Shown piece by piece: positions 48,861 through 58,984 of a DNA stretch of 64,000 nucleotides (positions are counted from its first letter, which is position 1; each line of letters starts with the position of its first letter). Position numbers and translations under genes: made by a program. The stretch is taken from contig NZ_AP019547.1 of assembly GCF_013168275.1 (NCBI RefSeq), positions 1 through 64,000 of the forward strand, read 5' to 3'. The notes beneath the pieces are model-generated. The model had not been told where the DNA came from. It did no database searches and saw nothing but the letters and a program-made list of their open reading frames with translations. The DNA comes from Candidatus Nitrotoga sp. AM1P. GTDB lineage: Bacteria; Pseudomonadota; Gammaproteobacteria; Burkholderiales; Gallionellaceae.

Positions 48861-49233
48861 GCTATTAATGCCGCTAGATTCGCGGGTGGTCGGGTTAGTG
48901 TAATTCCATTTCTCAATCAATAATAAAATATTGAATGGTGCATTGCATCTGCTAATAGCAACGGAGCATAGAATGCACCACATAGTTATTGCCGCTTTGA
49001 AAGATAAATGGAATAACATCGCAAAATGGCTCTGTTTCGCTTTCACTGCAAGAGCGGAGGCGTGATTGGTTTGCATCTTCTCCTGCGTGGTGACGCGTTC
49101 AATTCTGGTCTTGATTTTCAAATTGTCGCGTACTTGCAATGGAAGCTGGTATCTGGGTGAGAACGATGCTATTGATATGCTTCCGAATGCTTTGCAGGTA
49201 AGGTTAGTCGTCGATCTCGGCGCTGAAAGAGAG
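48861..49233. other. Non-homologous flank of the nhaA remnant
   Basis: 373 bases. On the minus strand the nhaA frame remains open to 49139, but codes for an unrelated text ([21 protein letters not shown]...) that I cannot assign. Nothing else is recognisable. The junction near 48860 is presumably where the 5' half of nhaA was deleted. Confidence 0.45.
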
Positions 49234-50142
49234 TTACTTTTTAAAGTCTGATCTGTTTATTTCAGGAAAATGCCGTGAACGCACATTACCTTTACCGTTT
49301 TTCTTTACTTCATACATTAAATCATCGGCAGCTTTGAGCATTGCAGGGAACGAACGATCAGCTTCGCTGAACCACGCTATTCCGATGCTACCCTTTACTG
49401 GCGGAAAACTTTGAAGTGCGGTGTCCACTGCAGTGGAAATTTTCCGACCTACCTCGACAGCTGCCTCGTATCCAATTTCTAAGAGCAGAACGGCAAATTC
49501 GTCACCACCCAATCGCGCGACTCGATCGCTAGAGCGCGAGATACTGCGCAGCGCTATGGCTGTCGCTCGAAGTGCCGCATCCCCAGCATCATGGCCTTTG
49601 GTGTCGTTAAGCTGTTTAAAATCGTCCAAATCCAGAATAATAACGGCCAATGGGTGTGTATAGCGCTTTGTGCGCTCAACTTCGGAGGCGCCAGCCTCGA
49701 GAAAGGCTCGCCTGTTATAAAGCCCAGTCAGAGGATCCCGGGTTGCGCGTTCATGCTCTCTTTCAAATTGCAAACGAACCTGATTGGCAAGAAGAGCTAC
49801 CAAGCTGTAAGTCATTAAGTGGGTTAAAGCGTTTATCCATGGAATCCACAGGAAACTGTATTGTCGCTCGGAAGCAATATCGCCTACGAGAGATATCGTA
49901 GAGGCAAGAATAGCCATAAACAAACCATTCTTTTTTCCACCTATCCATGTAATTACAAGTACCGGCAGCACCGCTAAGGATACAAAATCGAATTCGGCGT
50001 GAGTTGCTATCCGAAACGTAATAATAAGAAAAAATATACAGACGCAGATTGACCATACAATCCACAGGCGCCAACCGGTCCATAAGGTACCGAGGAGGAA
50101 ATTAGGAATCCTTACCTTTTTCATATTTATTGAGCCGATCAT
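49234..50142 (-). CDS. Membrane-bound diguanylate cyclase (GGDEF)
   Basis: 302 residues. Four hydrophobic segments (about 28-42, 53-69, 72-90, 105-119) are followed by a short coiled link and a complete GGDEF domain: [32 protein letters not shown], and GGDEF at 212-216. An inhibitory-site RxxD (RSSD, 203-206) stands exactly five residues before it, so product feedback is expected. It makes cyclic di-GMP, probably in response to a membrane or redox cue. The start may be ATG 50142 or the Met seven codons later. Confidence 0.92.
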   Translation of the reverse strand: MIGSINMKKVRIPNFLLGTLWTGWRLWIVWSICVCIFFLIITFRIATHAEFDFVSLAVLPVLVITWIGGKKNGLFMAILASTISLVGDIASERQYSFLWIPWINALTHLMTYSLVALLANQVRLQFEREHERATRDPLTGLYNRRAFLEAGASEVERTKRYTHPLAVIILDLDDFKQLNDTKGHDAGDAALRATAIALRSISRSSDRVARLGGDEFAVLLLEIGYEAAVEVGRKISTAVDTALQSFPPVKGSIGIAWFSEADRSFPAMLKAADDLMYEVKKNGKGNVRSRHFPEINRSDFKK

Positions 50143-50442
50143 TAAATAGTGAGCGGTTCACTTTGTTCATTTTAAAGGTTAGGTGAGTTGGACAAGTTCA
50201 GGCAGGACGGTTTCAAGTTTTAAATTGGCCGACTATAAACTCCCTGCATGATGCGATTTTCCAAATTTACAATATCTCCACTACTAAATTATCAAACAGC
50301 GTCATTTGTGAGGTATCGAATAGTGTTCGGTATTATCACATTTAGCATTTATTTGTACTAGGCTAACAGCTCAATATAATTATTAAACAATGTGATATAG
50401 ATCAATTCTTAGGCTTTTAATTATCAATTACAAGGTTTAAAC

Positions 50443-50688
50443 CACTGGCTTTAGCCGGTCAGCTTTAGCTGCGACAACATGTCACACGAATGGAGGTATG
50501 GGATACATCACATGGTATTTCAAATTGAGTATCATTTTGTATGGGTAACGAAGTATTGCTACAAGGTGCTGAATGGAGAGGTGACGGAGCGAGTCCGGGA
50601 TTTGGTGAGAGAGATATGCGAAGCCTTTGAAATTAGGATCGTCAAAGGTATTGTGAGTAAAGATCATCGGTTAAATTTGAACTCATAA
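50443..50688 (+). mobile_element. Left end of an IS200-type element with truncated TnpA
   Basis: Two adjacent small palindromes (ACTGGCT-TT-AGCCGGT at 50443-50458, CAGCT-TT-AGCTG at 50460-50471) form the usual subterminal hairpins of IS200 elements. ATG 50479 then begins MSHEWRYGIHHMVFQIEYHFVWVTKYCYKVL...IRIVKGIVSKDH, the N-terminal half of an HUH transposase. It ends just at the first His of the HUH region (KDHRLNLNS-stop). The right half is deleted, so the element is dead. Confidence 0.75.
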
Positions 50689-50773
50689 ATTAATGAATGA
50701 TCGTTGTTATAGAAGATTGAAAGTTGAGGGTAACGAATTCATATTTATTATTATTCAAATGGATATGTACATA

Positions 50774-51001
50774 CTAATGGTCGGAATCCTTAGGGGCGTC
50801 GCAACGATCTTCCTCAGATATACCTGCAGAGGCCTTGGATTTATCCGATCCCGATGTGTCAGATGGTACTGACATATCTGACCTTGATTGACCAGGATCT
50901 CCAGACCTATCAGACATGGATGTATCAGAATCTGCATACACTAACGTAACAGCTAATGTGAAACAAGAAACTATAGCAAGATTAATAATAGTCTTTTTCA
51001 T
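50774..51001 (-). CDS. Small secreted Ser/Asp-rich protein
   Basis: 75 residues from ATG 50999-51001, preceded by a perfect AAGGAG six bases upstream. The signal peptide MKKTIINLAIVSCFTLAVTLVYA is followed by a low-complexity polar tail with repeated SDxS-type units (SDTSMSDRSGDPGQSRSDMSVPSDTSGSDK), ending DRCDAPKDSDH. It is probably disordered and periplasmic. No family is recognised; a metal- or cell-wall-interacting role is only a guess. Confidence 0.65.
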   Translation of the reverse strand: MKKTIINLAIVSCFTLAVTLVYADSDTSMSDRSGDPGQSRSDMSVPSDTSGSDKSKASAGISEEDRCDAPKDSDH

Positions 51002-51336
51002 GAAATTCTCCTTGAGATGAAATGTGCGAAAGTATCTCGGTAAGGTTAGCCACGCTTTGCTTGTATAGGCTCTCATTGAGTCTGCTCATATTGCCAGTGG
51101 GCAAACTCAGTCAGGACATTAAGTGAGGGTGCTTGAGCTGTCTGTGTGGTATCGCACGCTAACAAATATGAAGCTTGAGAAGAAAGGACAGAATTCTTTT
51201 GATAGATTTAAAAGGAGGTGTCAAATGAGGCGAGGAATCTCTGGGGCGATATACCGTTCAAATTACAGTATTTGTTAAGACGGATTGATTGATCTACTTG
51301 AATGCTTTTATGCGGCTACTGGATGTCCAAATTTCA
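51002..51336. other. Intergenic region before the small secreted gene
   Basis: About 335 bases between the stop of cioB and the start of the small secreted protein gene. No gene is supported. A CydX-like peptide was looked for just past the cioB stop and only a 9-codon frame was found. Confidence 0.45.
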
Positions 51337-52341
51337 TCAATGATAAGTCCTTGCGGCGCCTACTTTGTCGCGGAATACCCAATAAGAATAGCCGGAGTAA
51401 ATTAAAATTAACGGAAGCAAAACTGCAGATCCCGTTAAAAGAAATGAAAGACTGTTGTCGGGAGCGGCTGCATGCCAAATCGTGACCGATGGTGGAACTA
51501 TATAGGGATAAAAGCTGAAACACAGGCCGATGAATGAGAGTATGAAAAGTCCTAGCGAAGCCAGGAACGGCATTAATTCCCATTTCTTTGTCAGGCCCCA
51601 ATACAGACCCAAAGCGCACAGGGCAACAAGAATAGGAACGGGGGCGACGTAGAGAAATTGTGGCCATGAAAACCATCGCATCATGAAACGCTCATTAAGA
51701 AACGGCGTCCACAGGCTAACACAACCGATCAGTATTAATGTCATTGGACCGGCGATCCATGTAAAGCGATATGCCGCTCGTTGTACATTGTTTTCGGTTT
51801 TGTAGATCAGCCATGTTGCACCCAACAGGGCGTAACCTACGACGAGCGCTACGCCCGTCATCAGGCTAAAGGGCGTTAACCAATCCCAAAATTGTCCAGC
51901 ATAAGCCCGGCCACTGACCGGAATGCCTTGAATAAGTGCTCCAAGTGTAATGCCCTGTGCAAAAGCTGCCAGGATTGAACCGCTGGTGAATGCCCAATCC
52001 CAAAGATACTGGCCGTGTTTTGTTTTCCAACGGTATTCGAAAGCGACACCGCGAAACACCAAAGAGAGCAGCAAAGTAATAATGGGTACATAGAGAGCCG
52101 GCATGATGACCGCATAAGCAAGTGGAAAAGCCGCAAACAACCCACCGCCGCCGAGCACCAGCCACGTCTCGTTGCCATCCCACACGGGTGCGACAGAGTT
52201 CATCATCTGATCACGATCGGCTTCATTTTTGACGAAAGGAAAAAGGATGCCGATACCCAGGTCAAAGCCGTCGAGGATGACATAAGCTAAGACCGCAAAG
52301 GCAATGATGCCGGCCCATATCAAGGGAAGATCAAGTGTCAT
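51337..52341 (-). CDS. cydB: Cytochrome bd oxidase subunit II
   Basis: 334 residues. It begins [37 protein letters not shown], the CydB opening that includes the conserved DGFDLG. NSVAPVWDGNETWLVLGGGGLFAAFP follows, the classic signature, and later helices complete eight or nine spans. It pairs with subunit I to form a quinol oxidase reducing O2 without proton pumping. The start overlaps the subunit I stop as ATGA. Confidence 0.93.
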   Translation of the reverse strand: MTLDLPLIWAGIIAFAVLAYVILDGFDLGIGILFPFVKNEADRDQMMNSVAPVWDGNETWLVLGGGGLFAAFPLAYAVIMPALYVPIITLLLSLVFRGVAFEYRWKTKHGQYLWDWAFTSGSILAAFAQGITLGALIQGIPVSGRAYAGQFWDWLTPFSLMTGVALVVGYALLGATWLIYKTENNVQRAAYRFTWIAGPMTLILIGCVSLWTPFLNERFMMRWFSWPQFLYVAPVPILVALCALGLYWGLTKKWELMPFLASLGLFILSFIGLCFSFYPYIVPPSVTIWHAAAPDNSLSFLLTGSAVLLPLILIYSGYSYWVFRDKVGAARTYH

Positions 52342-53756
52342 AAGAATGGCTCTGTTTGATTTGATACGATCACAGGTGCCGGCATGAGCCCCGCGGTACG
52401 AATGGGTTGATTTGGTGAAGAATCAGATTCCCTATCCTTCGGTGGTTTGCTCATGAGACGCAAAACATAGAATACCCCGGCGCCAAACAACATAAAATAA
52501 ATCATAATAAAGGCTATCAGTGTGACACCCACCGCCGTCGCGTTTATTGAAGACGCTGATTGTGCTGTCAGCAGCAGGCCATAGACTGTATAAGGCTGAC
52601 GCCCCGCTTCAGTCGTGATCCAGCCTGCTAAAACCGCGATGAATCCAGCAGGACCCATCAACAACGCAGCCCGATATATCCATGGCGTTTCATAAAAGCG
52701 ATGGCGACTACGAAGATAGAGACTCCAAGCCCCCATAGCTAGCATTGTAAAACCGATGCCAAGCATGATTCGAAAACTCCAGAACACAATATTGACAGAG
52801 GGGCGCTTATCCTTTGGCCATTCTTTCAGGCCCTTCACTACACCGTTCCAGTTATGAGTCAAAATGAAGCTACCCAGTTTCGGAATGATGATTGAGTAAT
52901 CGACTCGTTCTTTTTCAGGATTCGGTAAACCAATCAAAATCAGTGGTGCACCGGCGCGAGTCTCAAAATGGCCTTCCATGGCGGCGATCTTGGCAGGTTG
53001 ATACTTGAGTGTGTTCAAGCCATGCAGGTCACCGGCAATGATCTGCATGGGAGCGACAATAACCACCATCCACATTGCCATGGAGAACATGATACGTGCA
53101 CCCGTATTCGCATTATTCTTTAACAGATGGTATGCACCCACTGCACTCACAACAAATGCGGTAGTAAGATAAGCGGCGAGTAGCATGTGTACGAGACGAT
53201 ACGGGAAAGATGGATTGAAAATCACTGCCCACCAATCGGTAACGATGAATTGACCGGCAGTATTGATAGCGTAGCCGCTCGGGGTATGCATCCAACTGTT
53301 GGCAGCCAGAATCCAGAACGCTGATACGATGGTACCGAGCGCCACCATAACGGTGGCGAAGAAATGCAGTTTCGGGCCAATCCGGTTCGAGCCAAACAAC
53401 ATGATGCCGAGGAATCCGGCCTCCAGAAAAAAGGCAGACAATACCTCATAAGCCATCAATGGACCCAGCACTGGGCCGGTCTTGTCTGAGAACACACTCC
53501 AGTTGGTTCCAAACTGATAGCTCATTACAACGCCAGAAACTACTCCCATGCCAAACACAACTGCAAAGATTTTTTTCCAGTAGTCGAACAGACTTAAATA
53601 AATATTTCGGGCTGTAGTGATCCACAAGCCATTCAACACGGCAAGATAGCTGGCAAGACCGATCGAGAAGACTGGAAAAATGATGTGAAAACTGATGGTG
53701 AATGCGAACTGAATGCGGGCTAAAAGAAGGGCATCGAATTGTTCCATAGAATACAT
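52338..53756 (-). CDS. cydA: Cytochrome bd oxidase subunit I (CIO-type, short Q-loop)
   Basis: 472 residues. Haem-ligand regions are visible: [13 protein letters not shown] (His ligand), [18 protein letters not shown] (second His) and the conserved [11 protein letters not shown] motif. It is shorter than E. coli CydA (522), and the Q-loop C-terminal insertion appears absent, as in the cyanide-insensitive oxidase (CioA) group. It gives high-affinity or stress-resistant respiration. The start is [22 protein letters not shown]; Met 4 is an alternative. Confidence 0.93.
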   Translation of the reverse strand: MYSMEQFDALLLARIQFAFTISFHIIFPVFSIGLASYLAVLNGLWITTARNIYLSLFDYWKKIFAVVFGMGVVSGVVMSYQFGTNWSVFSDKTGPVLGPLMAYEVLSAFFLEAGFLGIMLFGSNRIGPKLHFFATVMVALGTIVSAFWILAANSWMHTPSGYAINTAGQFIVTDWWAVIFNPSFPYRLVHMLLAAYLTTAFVVSAVGAYHLLKNNANTGARIMFSMAMWMVVIVAPMQIIAGDLHGLNTLKYQPAKIAAMEGHFETRAGAPLILIGLPNPEKERVDYSIIIPKLGSFILTHNWNGVVKGLKEWPKDKRPSVNIVFWSFRIMLGIGFTMLAMGAWSLYLRSRHRFYETPWIYRAALLMGPAGFIAVLAGWITTEAGRQPYTVYGLLLTAQSASSINATAVGVTLIAFIMIYFMLFGAGVFYVLRLMSKPPKDRESDSSPNQPIRTAGLMPAPVIVSNQTEPFL

Positions 53757-54083
53757 AACGGTTCTTATAAGCAGTTTTTATTATGCTCACATAAAAAAAC
53801 AATTCAGTGCGATAACGTACATTAACCTCTCAATACCTGGACGCGATAGCGGCAGAACAGTTGTGCTCGTTGGAAAATAACTGATTCCCTATCCCATCCA
53901 GTTGGATTATCGCTACGGTGAACATTGGCTTCATCCAATGTCGAGTTAAATTTAACTGTCTTGGCAATCACGTCGCCAAGCAAATCGAAGCGCGTAGCCA
54001 CTTGGGTAAAAACACACATTACCTGAGGCAGTAGATACTGCTGAGGTGGGTAAAGTAGCTGGTTTATGCTGATAGCAATTCGG

Positions 54084-54581
54084 TTAGGGAGAAAAGCTGC
54101 CGGTTTGATCAATCCGAATTACTGGGTCCATCGCTCCGATATCAAGCTTGGTTTGAATCCGGTAAGCGACTTGGCCTGTGGTATTTTGTAGCAGTCCACC
54201 AACGAATCGAATGCCTTCTATCAGGCCGATAGTTGCAATGACCTTGAACTCTGCCTCACCATATGCCGGCACTTCAGGTAGCACATTGGTTGCACCTGCT
54301 ACGACCTCGGAATCATTTAAGAATACTTTGTAGCTCATACCACGCAGACTTAGTTTGGTTGCATTGGGATTCACTACGCGCATGCCGATCTCAAACTGTG
54401 GTACGAGGCTCTCAGATGTCAGTGGCTTAAAAGAAGTGACGCCGACTGACGGTGTCTCAAAGTTCGGGCGCAGTGACGTGCAACCTGTACTAAGGCAAAC
54501 CAAGAGACAGAAGAGGATCAGGAGGGGTGCAGAATTCTTGCTGTGGAGACGTGTCAGCGTTTTTGTATAAAGTTGTTTCAT
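54084..54581 (-). CDS. LEA14-like (WHy domain) lipoprotein
   Basis: About 165 residues from ATG 54579-54581 (the frame stays open to 54638). The lipoprotein signal ends LLVCLSTGC, giving a lipidated Cys. A WHy/LEA type 2 domain follows: PSVGVTSFKPLTSESLVPQFEIGMRVVNPNATKLSLRGMSYKVFLNDSEVVAGATN..., with the characteristic VxNPN and the alternating beta pattern. Family members are thought to help desiccation or stress tolerance. Downstream (53822-54083) I see no supportable gene. Confidence 0.85.
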   Translation of the reverse strand: MKQLYTKTLTRLHSKNSAPLLILFCLLVCLSTGCTSLRPNFETPSVGVTSFKPLTSESLVPQFEIGMRVVNPNATKLSLRGMSYKVFLNDSEVVAGATNVLPEVPAYGEAEFKVIATIGLIEGIRFVGGLLQNTTGQVAYRIQTKLDIGAMDPVIRIDQTGSFSP

Positions 54582-54805
54582 ACTATTCACCATAAGGATG
54601 AGTGTATCAACTGCACAAGCTAAAGTAGCTGCGATCACTGTAAATCAAACAATATCATTATTCATCTTCAAATTCTTGATGGAATATGTATTCCACATGC
54701 TTCACCATGTTGATGGTTAGAAGCTGATGGGCTTGTTAGACTCAAATTAAGTTGAAATGGTTAGAGGCATATTAAAAGAATAAATTCCACCTACAGGCTG
54801 CTAAC

Positions 54806-55852
54806 ATGTGCGCCATGAGCACACCAAATCCAACAAAATTACAACAATGGCTGCTGTATTGTCGCCCTGGTTTTGAACGAGACTGCCTGCAGGAAACACA
54901 GGTATCGCCGCTTGAAGCCAGCGCCAACAGCGGTTTTCTCATCCTCCAGGGCAAACCGCGCCTTCATTATGACCAACTTACCTTTACCCGTCAGTTGATT
55001 ACCTTGCTAGCCGAAGTGAGTGAGCTGCCTGATCGTGACCGCCTTACCCCTCTGCTTGCAGCCATACCCGATATACCCGCTCAATTTAGTGCATTGTGGC
55101 TGGAAACGCCTGACACCAACGATGGTAAAACCCTGTCCGGTTTTATCAAGCGCTTTCAACCCCTGCTGGAAGAAAAGCTGCGCGCCAGCGGGCGTATGGC
55201 TGAAGACCCTAGTCTGCCCCGCCTGCATATCTTTTTCCCTGACAAGAATCGTGCACTGATCGGTACAAGTGATCCGCGCAACAGCAGCACCGCAGCTATG
55301 GGCATCCTGCGCATGAAGATGCCCTATGAAGCGCCGAGTCGTTCTGTGCTCAAGCTGGCCGAAGCTTTTGAAGTGTTTTTATCGGAAGACGAAAAAATAC
55401 AATGGATCAGGCCGGGCATGCGCGCGGTAGATCTGGGTGCAGCTCCCGGTGGTTGGACTTGGCACCTTGTCAGTCTGGGCATGCAGGTGGAGGCAGTTGA
55501 TAACGGGCCGCTCAAAGGCGTAGTGGCCGATCATCCTTCAGTTAAACACCTGCGTCTGGATGGCTTCCGCTATCGCCCCAAACACGCGGTAGACTGGCTG
55601 GTATGCGACATGATAGAGCAACCGGGGCGAGTGGCCGCGCTGGTTGCTGATTGGATCGCTAGCGGCTCAGCCAGTCGTGCCTTCTTCAACCTTAAGCTGC
55701 CGATGAAAAAACGCGTGGAAGCCTTGAACGAAGCGCTCGTTAGTATCCGCGAGGTAATGGATAAAAAAAGCTTCAAGTATCGCTTGAAAGCGAAGCAGCT
55801 ATACCATGACCGTGAAGAAGTCACTGTATTTCTGGCCAGGATTAAACGCTAG
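54806..55852 (+). CDS. rlmM: 23S rRNA (cytidine2498-2'-O)-methyltransferase
   Basis: 348 residues. The N-terminal THUMP-like part has WLLYCRPGFERDCLQETQ. The Rossmann methylase has VDLGAAPGGWTWHLVSLGMQVEAVDNGPL, then WLVCDMIEQPGRVAALVADW and the catalytic Lys-bearing FFNLKLPMKKR, with EVTVFLARIKR at the end. RlmM 2'-O-methylates C2498 of 23S rRNA before subunit assembly. The start is ATG 54806 or ATG 54815 (MSTPNP); neither has a strong ribosome site. Confidence 0.93.
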   Translation: MCAMSTPNPTKLQQWLLYCRPGFERDCLQETQVSPLEASANSGFLILQGKPRLHYDQLTFTRQLITLLAEVSELPDRDRLTPLLAAIPDIPAQFSALWLETPDTNDGKTLSGFIKRFQPLLEEKLRASGRMAEDPSLPRLHIFFPDKNRALIGTSDPRNSSTAAMGILRMKMPYEAPSRSVLKLAEAFEVFLSEDEKIQWIRPGMRAVDLGAAPGGWTWHLVSLGMQVEAVDNGPLKGVVADHPSVKHLRLDGFRYRPKHAVDWLVCDMIEQPGRVAALVADWIASGSASRAFFNLKLPMKKRVEALNEALVSIREVMDKKSFKYRLKAKQLYHDREEVTVFLARIKR

Positions 55853-55866
55853 AAAATATTTTACAG

Positions 55867-55890
55867 AATCCTGCTTTTAGGAGCAGGATT
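55867..55890. terminator. Hairpin between rlmM and the cytochrome c gene
   Basis: AATCCTGC (55867-55874) pairs with GCAGGATT (55883-55890), 8-base loop, between two convergent genes. An A-tract follows on the plus strand, which is a T-tract entering the stem on the minus strand, so it is not a textbook terminator for either gene. Confidence 0.45.
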
Positions 55891-55912
55891 AAAAAGGATG
55901 CAAAGTTCAATC

Positions 55913-56233
55913 TTATTTTGCCAAGTCAGCAATAAACTTCGAAAGTGACTGGATTTCAGCATCATTTGCGCCCAAGCCTTTTGCCGGCATTTCTCCAAAT
56001 TCCCAACCAAATGAACCACCCGTTGTAATGCTAGTCGCAATTTTATTTACTGCGTCTTTATCACCTTTGTATTTTTCGGAAATTTCCATAAAAGACGGTG
56101 CAACGCTACTTTTATCAATGGCGTGACATGTACCACATTTAGCCTTGCCTTCTACAGGCATATCTACTGCCAGTGTGTGGCCTGAAATCATTAAGCCTGC
56201 AATCACAGCCATATTTACGATAATTGAATTCAT
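55913..56233 (-). CDS. Small class I cytochrome c
   Basis: 106 residues. The signal peptide (MNSIIVNMAVIAGLMISGHTLA) is followed by the haem site CGTCH at 33-37, the ...VAPSFMEISEKYKGDKDA segment typical of cytochrome c-551/c5-like proteins, and the methionine ligand in GEMPAKG (M82). It is a periplasmic electron carrier; the partner cannot be named, and the nearby cioAB takes electrons from quinol, not from cytochrome c. In iron oxidisers such small cytochromes often feed terminal oxidases. Confidence 0.9.
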   Translation of the reverse strand: MNSIIVNMAVIAGLMISGHTLAVDMPVEGKAKCGTCHAIDKSSVAPSFMEISEKYKGDKDAVNKIATSITTGGSFGWEFGEMPAKGLGANDAEIQSLSKFIADLAK

Positions 56234-56353
56234 TTTTTCTCCGTTTAAAAAAGTTTAGTTGAAATCATACACTGAGCATTTTATACAAATCTGTCTTAGC
56301 GCATATATTTTCACCGAGAAATCACCTGGGAGAAATTAATTCACTGAGGTAAA

Positions 56354-56372
56354 CCCCCGGCTCTGCCGGGGG
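56354..56372. repeat. Compact GC-rich hairpin (IS200/REP-like)
   Basis: CCCCCGGC-TCT-GCCGGGGG at 56354-56372, a perfect 8-base stem with a 3-base loop, in the 256-base gap between cytochrome c and the TacT-like gene. Such hairpins form ends of IS200/IS605 elements or REP units. A 15-codon ORF (ATG 56432, MKRFTNERVRHAKKR) follows, perhaps the stub of an IS gene. Confidence 0.4.
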
Positions 56373-56489
56373 GCTCACCAAGGTTTGATCTATACGACGG
56401 TCGGAGTGAATCTCCGAGTCTTGACCAAAAGATGAAGAGATTCACAAATGAAAGAGTGCGTCATGCCAAAAAGCGCTGAATTCATTTGT

Positions 56490-56978
56490 TCATGGCTTGC
56501 CGATATTTAATCTCAGCATCAGCGTCATCGGATGCAACGGTGACGACTGAAAACCGTAGTGTTCGTAGAACTCCTTGGCACGGTCATGAAGTGCATGCAC
56601 CAGCAGAGCTCGAACATCGGCGTTCTGAGAAACCACCACAGCCCGATTGACTGCGTCTTGCAGTAGGGATGCGCCAAGCTTAATGCCTTGGGCGTGGTGG
56701 TCAACCGCGAGCCGAGCCAGAACCATCACCGGAATGGGCATGTTCCGGCGCACAGAACTGGTTGCCATCTGGTGCGAGACAGCGCCCGCAGCCATGGCAT
56801 AGTAGCCGTAAACACGACTATCCTGATCCACCACTACAAACGTGCGGCTGGCTCCACTCACTTGGTTGACCATTGCGCGGCGCTTGAGCCACTCGTCGAG
56901 AACGCCCTCGCCGCACTCAAATCGATCCAGAATGTGGGTGGTCGCGAGTGGCTGAGGTGCGTTGAGTTGTAATTCCAT
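56490..56978 (-). CDS. TacT/AtaT-type GNAT acetyltransferase toxin, apparently without antitoxin
   Basis: 162 residues. The opening LATTHILDRFECGEGVLDEWLKRRAMVNQVSGASRTFVV is the hallmark of GNAT toxins paired with DUF1778 antitoxins. The acetyl-CoA site lies around LARLAVDHHAQGIKLGASLLQDAV, and the catalytic Tyr in FYEHYGF. Such toxins acetylate charged tRNAs and stop translation. The antitoxin gene should overlap the start upstream, but the IS630 remnant begins about 50 bases from it and no RHH gene is seen there. Either the antitoxin is lost, or the toxin is inactive or silent. Confidence 0.85.
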   Translation of the reverse strand: MELQLNAPQPLATTHILDRFECGEGVLDEWLKRRAMVNQVSGASRTFVVVDQDSRVYGYYAMAAGAVSHQMATSSVRRNMPIPVMVLARLAVDHHAQGIKLGASLLQDAVNRAVVVSQNADVRALLVHALHDRAKEFYEHYGFQSSPLHPMTLMLRLNIGKP

Positions 56979-57032
56979 TTACACATCAATAGTGCAAAAT
57001 TACCTGATCGAATAAACGGGGGAGGTAATTCA

Positions 57033-58092
57033 TGTCACGACCACCGCGAGGCCAGGATGTACTTGCTATCGCACCCCAAGCCATTGCTTCAGCGACGACG
57101 ATTGAGCAGTTACGCGACAAGCACAGGCAGTGGTCTTGCCCCTTCAATACGGCATGAGTCTGGAGCAAACAGCACAGGCCATCGGATTGTCCAAAGGTTG
57201 GACGTGCCGTTTGCGCAACCAGTTCATTGCGGGTGGAGCCATAGGCGATAAAGGCAAGTCGGTGCGCGGAGGGCGACACAGAGAGCACTTCCCCCCTGCC
57301 TGAGCGCGAAGCTGAACTACTCAAACCGTTCCTGGAGTCTGCCCGTATGGGCGGTATTTTGATGGTCAGCCAGATCAAGCCCCAACTCGAAATAGCGCTG
57401 GGGCGGAAGATGGCGCTGTCATCGGTGTACAAATGACTGCATCGGCACAACTGGCGCAACTCGCACCTGACAAAAGACATCCGCAAAGCAATCCTGTAGC
57501 CCAGGCAGACTGGAAAAAACTCCCCGAAACGCTCGCCGAAATCCGTCAGGACTGAGCAAGAAACGAACCGATCCGACTGATGTTTCAGGATGAGGCGCGT
57601 TTTGGGCGCATCAACGACGTGCGTCGGTGTTGGGCTCCCAAGCCCGTACGACCACTATGCCAAGCGATGCTGACCCACGAGTACACCTACGCCTACGCGG
57701 CAGTGGAGGTCAAAAGTGGAGAGCTCGATTCTTTGATCTTGCCATACGTCAATACCGACTGTATGCAGTTGTTTCTCGATGAGGTGGGCGCGCGCCACCC
57801 CAGCGACAAAATCGTAATGGTGCTCGATGGCACCGGCTGGCACGCCAGTCGGTTACTCAAACTACCACAGAGCATGAAACTGTTACCTTTGCCACCTTAT
57901 GCGCCTGAGCTCAATCCAGTCGAACATGTGTGGGATGAATTGCGTGAGAAGCACTTCCATCACCGCGTCTTCGATAGTCTTGATGCACTGGAGGATCAGC
58001 TCGAAGTGGCCCTGCATACCTTCGAGAACAATGCGCCAATGGTCAAGTCCATTGTGGCTTGGGAATGGATTATTAATACTTTATTGAATTAA
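57033..58092 (+). pseudogene. IS630-family transposase, N-terminal part degenerate
   Basis: The N-terminal helix-turn-helix region (57033 to about 57560) is readable only in pieces across frames with stops (MSRPPRGQDVLAIAPQ...; LQYGMSLEQTAQAIGLSKGWTCRLRNQFI; PEREAELLKPFLESARMGGILMVSQIKPQLE). From 57580 the DDE half is intact: MFQDEARFGR, IVMVLDGTGWHASRLLKLP, LPLPPYAPELNPVEHVWDELREKHF, the canonical IS630 D-D-E. With this many lesions it cannot be active. It probably replaced the antitoxin of the adjacent TacT-like gene. Confidence 0.8.
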
Positions 58093-58099
58093 AAATTGA

Positions 58100-58740
58100 A
58101 TTAGGCTAGATTCCTCAACGTCACGCTAACCTTGGCGCGAGCGATACCGATGCTGCGTACGAAGACGCCACCCATGCTGTTCTCCATGTATCCAAAGACA
58201 TGCTCAACCCTTGCCCGTACGCGGGGCTAGGCTTTGTTGCTGATTTTTTGGCTTTCGCTCAATGGCTTACTTCGGTAGGTGCGCTCGTTGATTTGACTGG
58301 TGTGTTCACTGTTTTTGAAGCTTTGTTTTTGCTCTTCTGAGCGGGTAGGCGCTATCAGCTCAAACCTGTCCGCCACCCGCGTCCTGATTGCGCAGCACCA
58401 CCTCAAACACTTGGCTGTCATGTACGCTGGCATCCGTACAGGCGTGGCTGGCAATGTGAGCTTGCTGTTTTGTCGATGTTGATGTGATTCTTGTAGCCGT
58501 AGTGGTTTTACCCGCCTTTTTTAGGCTAGCGTGCATCCGTGTCTTTATCGGCACAGGGACAAAAGGGGCATCAATAATCTGGCTGCTTTTGGTGTCAATG
58601 CACTCAAGGATGGAGCGAAATATCTCAGTTGATGATGACATTGAGTCGCTCCAGTGGATCTCCAGTTTTGCTTAGGCTGTCGTAGCGGTTCTCAAGGTCG
58701 AAGAGGTTGTTTTGCATCGGGCGGTTGTCAGTTTTGGCTC
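58100..58740 (-). pseudogene. IS5-family transposase remnant
   Basis: The minus strand contains fragments of an IS5 DDE transposase in different frames: ILECIDTKSSQIIDAPFVPVPIKT, TDASVHDSQVFEVVLRNQDAGGGQV, YRSKPLSESQKISNKA, and near the 3' end RARVEHVFGYMENSMGGVFVRSIGIARAKVSVT. Several frameshifts and deletions separate them. It lies directly against the IS630 remnant, so two insertions have decayed side by side. Confidence 0.75.
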
Positions 58741-58984
58741 AGATAATGTAAAGTTCCAGACCAAACTTTCGAGGACCGAAATTCAAGGGAATTTATAGAA
58801 ATGCCCTAAAGATTGTGATGGTATGGATTGTACAGAAATTGTGTCAAGTAAACATAATGTTGCGGTAGCATTTTTGCATGGAATCACGTGCCAGAATTGC
58901 ACTATGGAAAATTGATTGCAAACTCCATTTGATGGTGCTTATACCGGCCACATGAGGTTTGAGGTATAAATCTACTGCTCTCAA

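Noticed and set aside
51002-51336. CydX-like peptide after cydB
   Set aside because: Only a 9-codon frame follows the stop. CIO-type oxidases often lack CydX.
53822-54112. 96-codon minus-strand frame after the LEA14-like gene
   Set aside because: No ribosome site, no recognisable family, and it overlaps the LEA14-like stop. Could be a remnant but I cannot support it.
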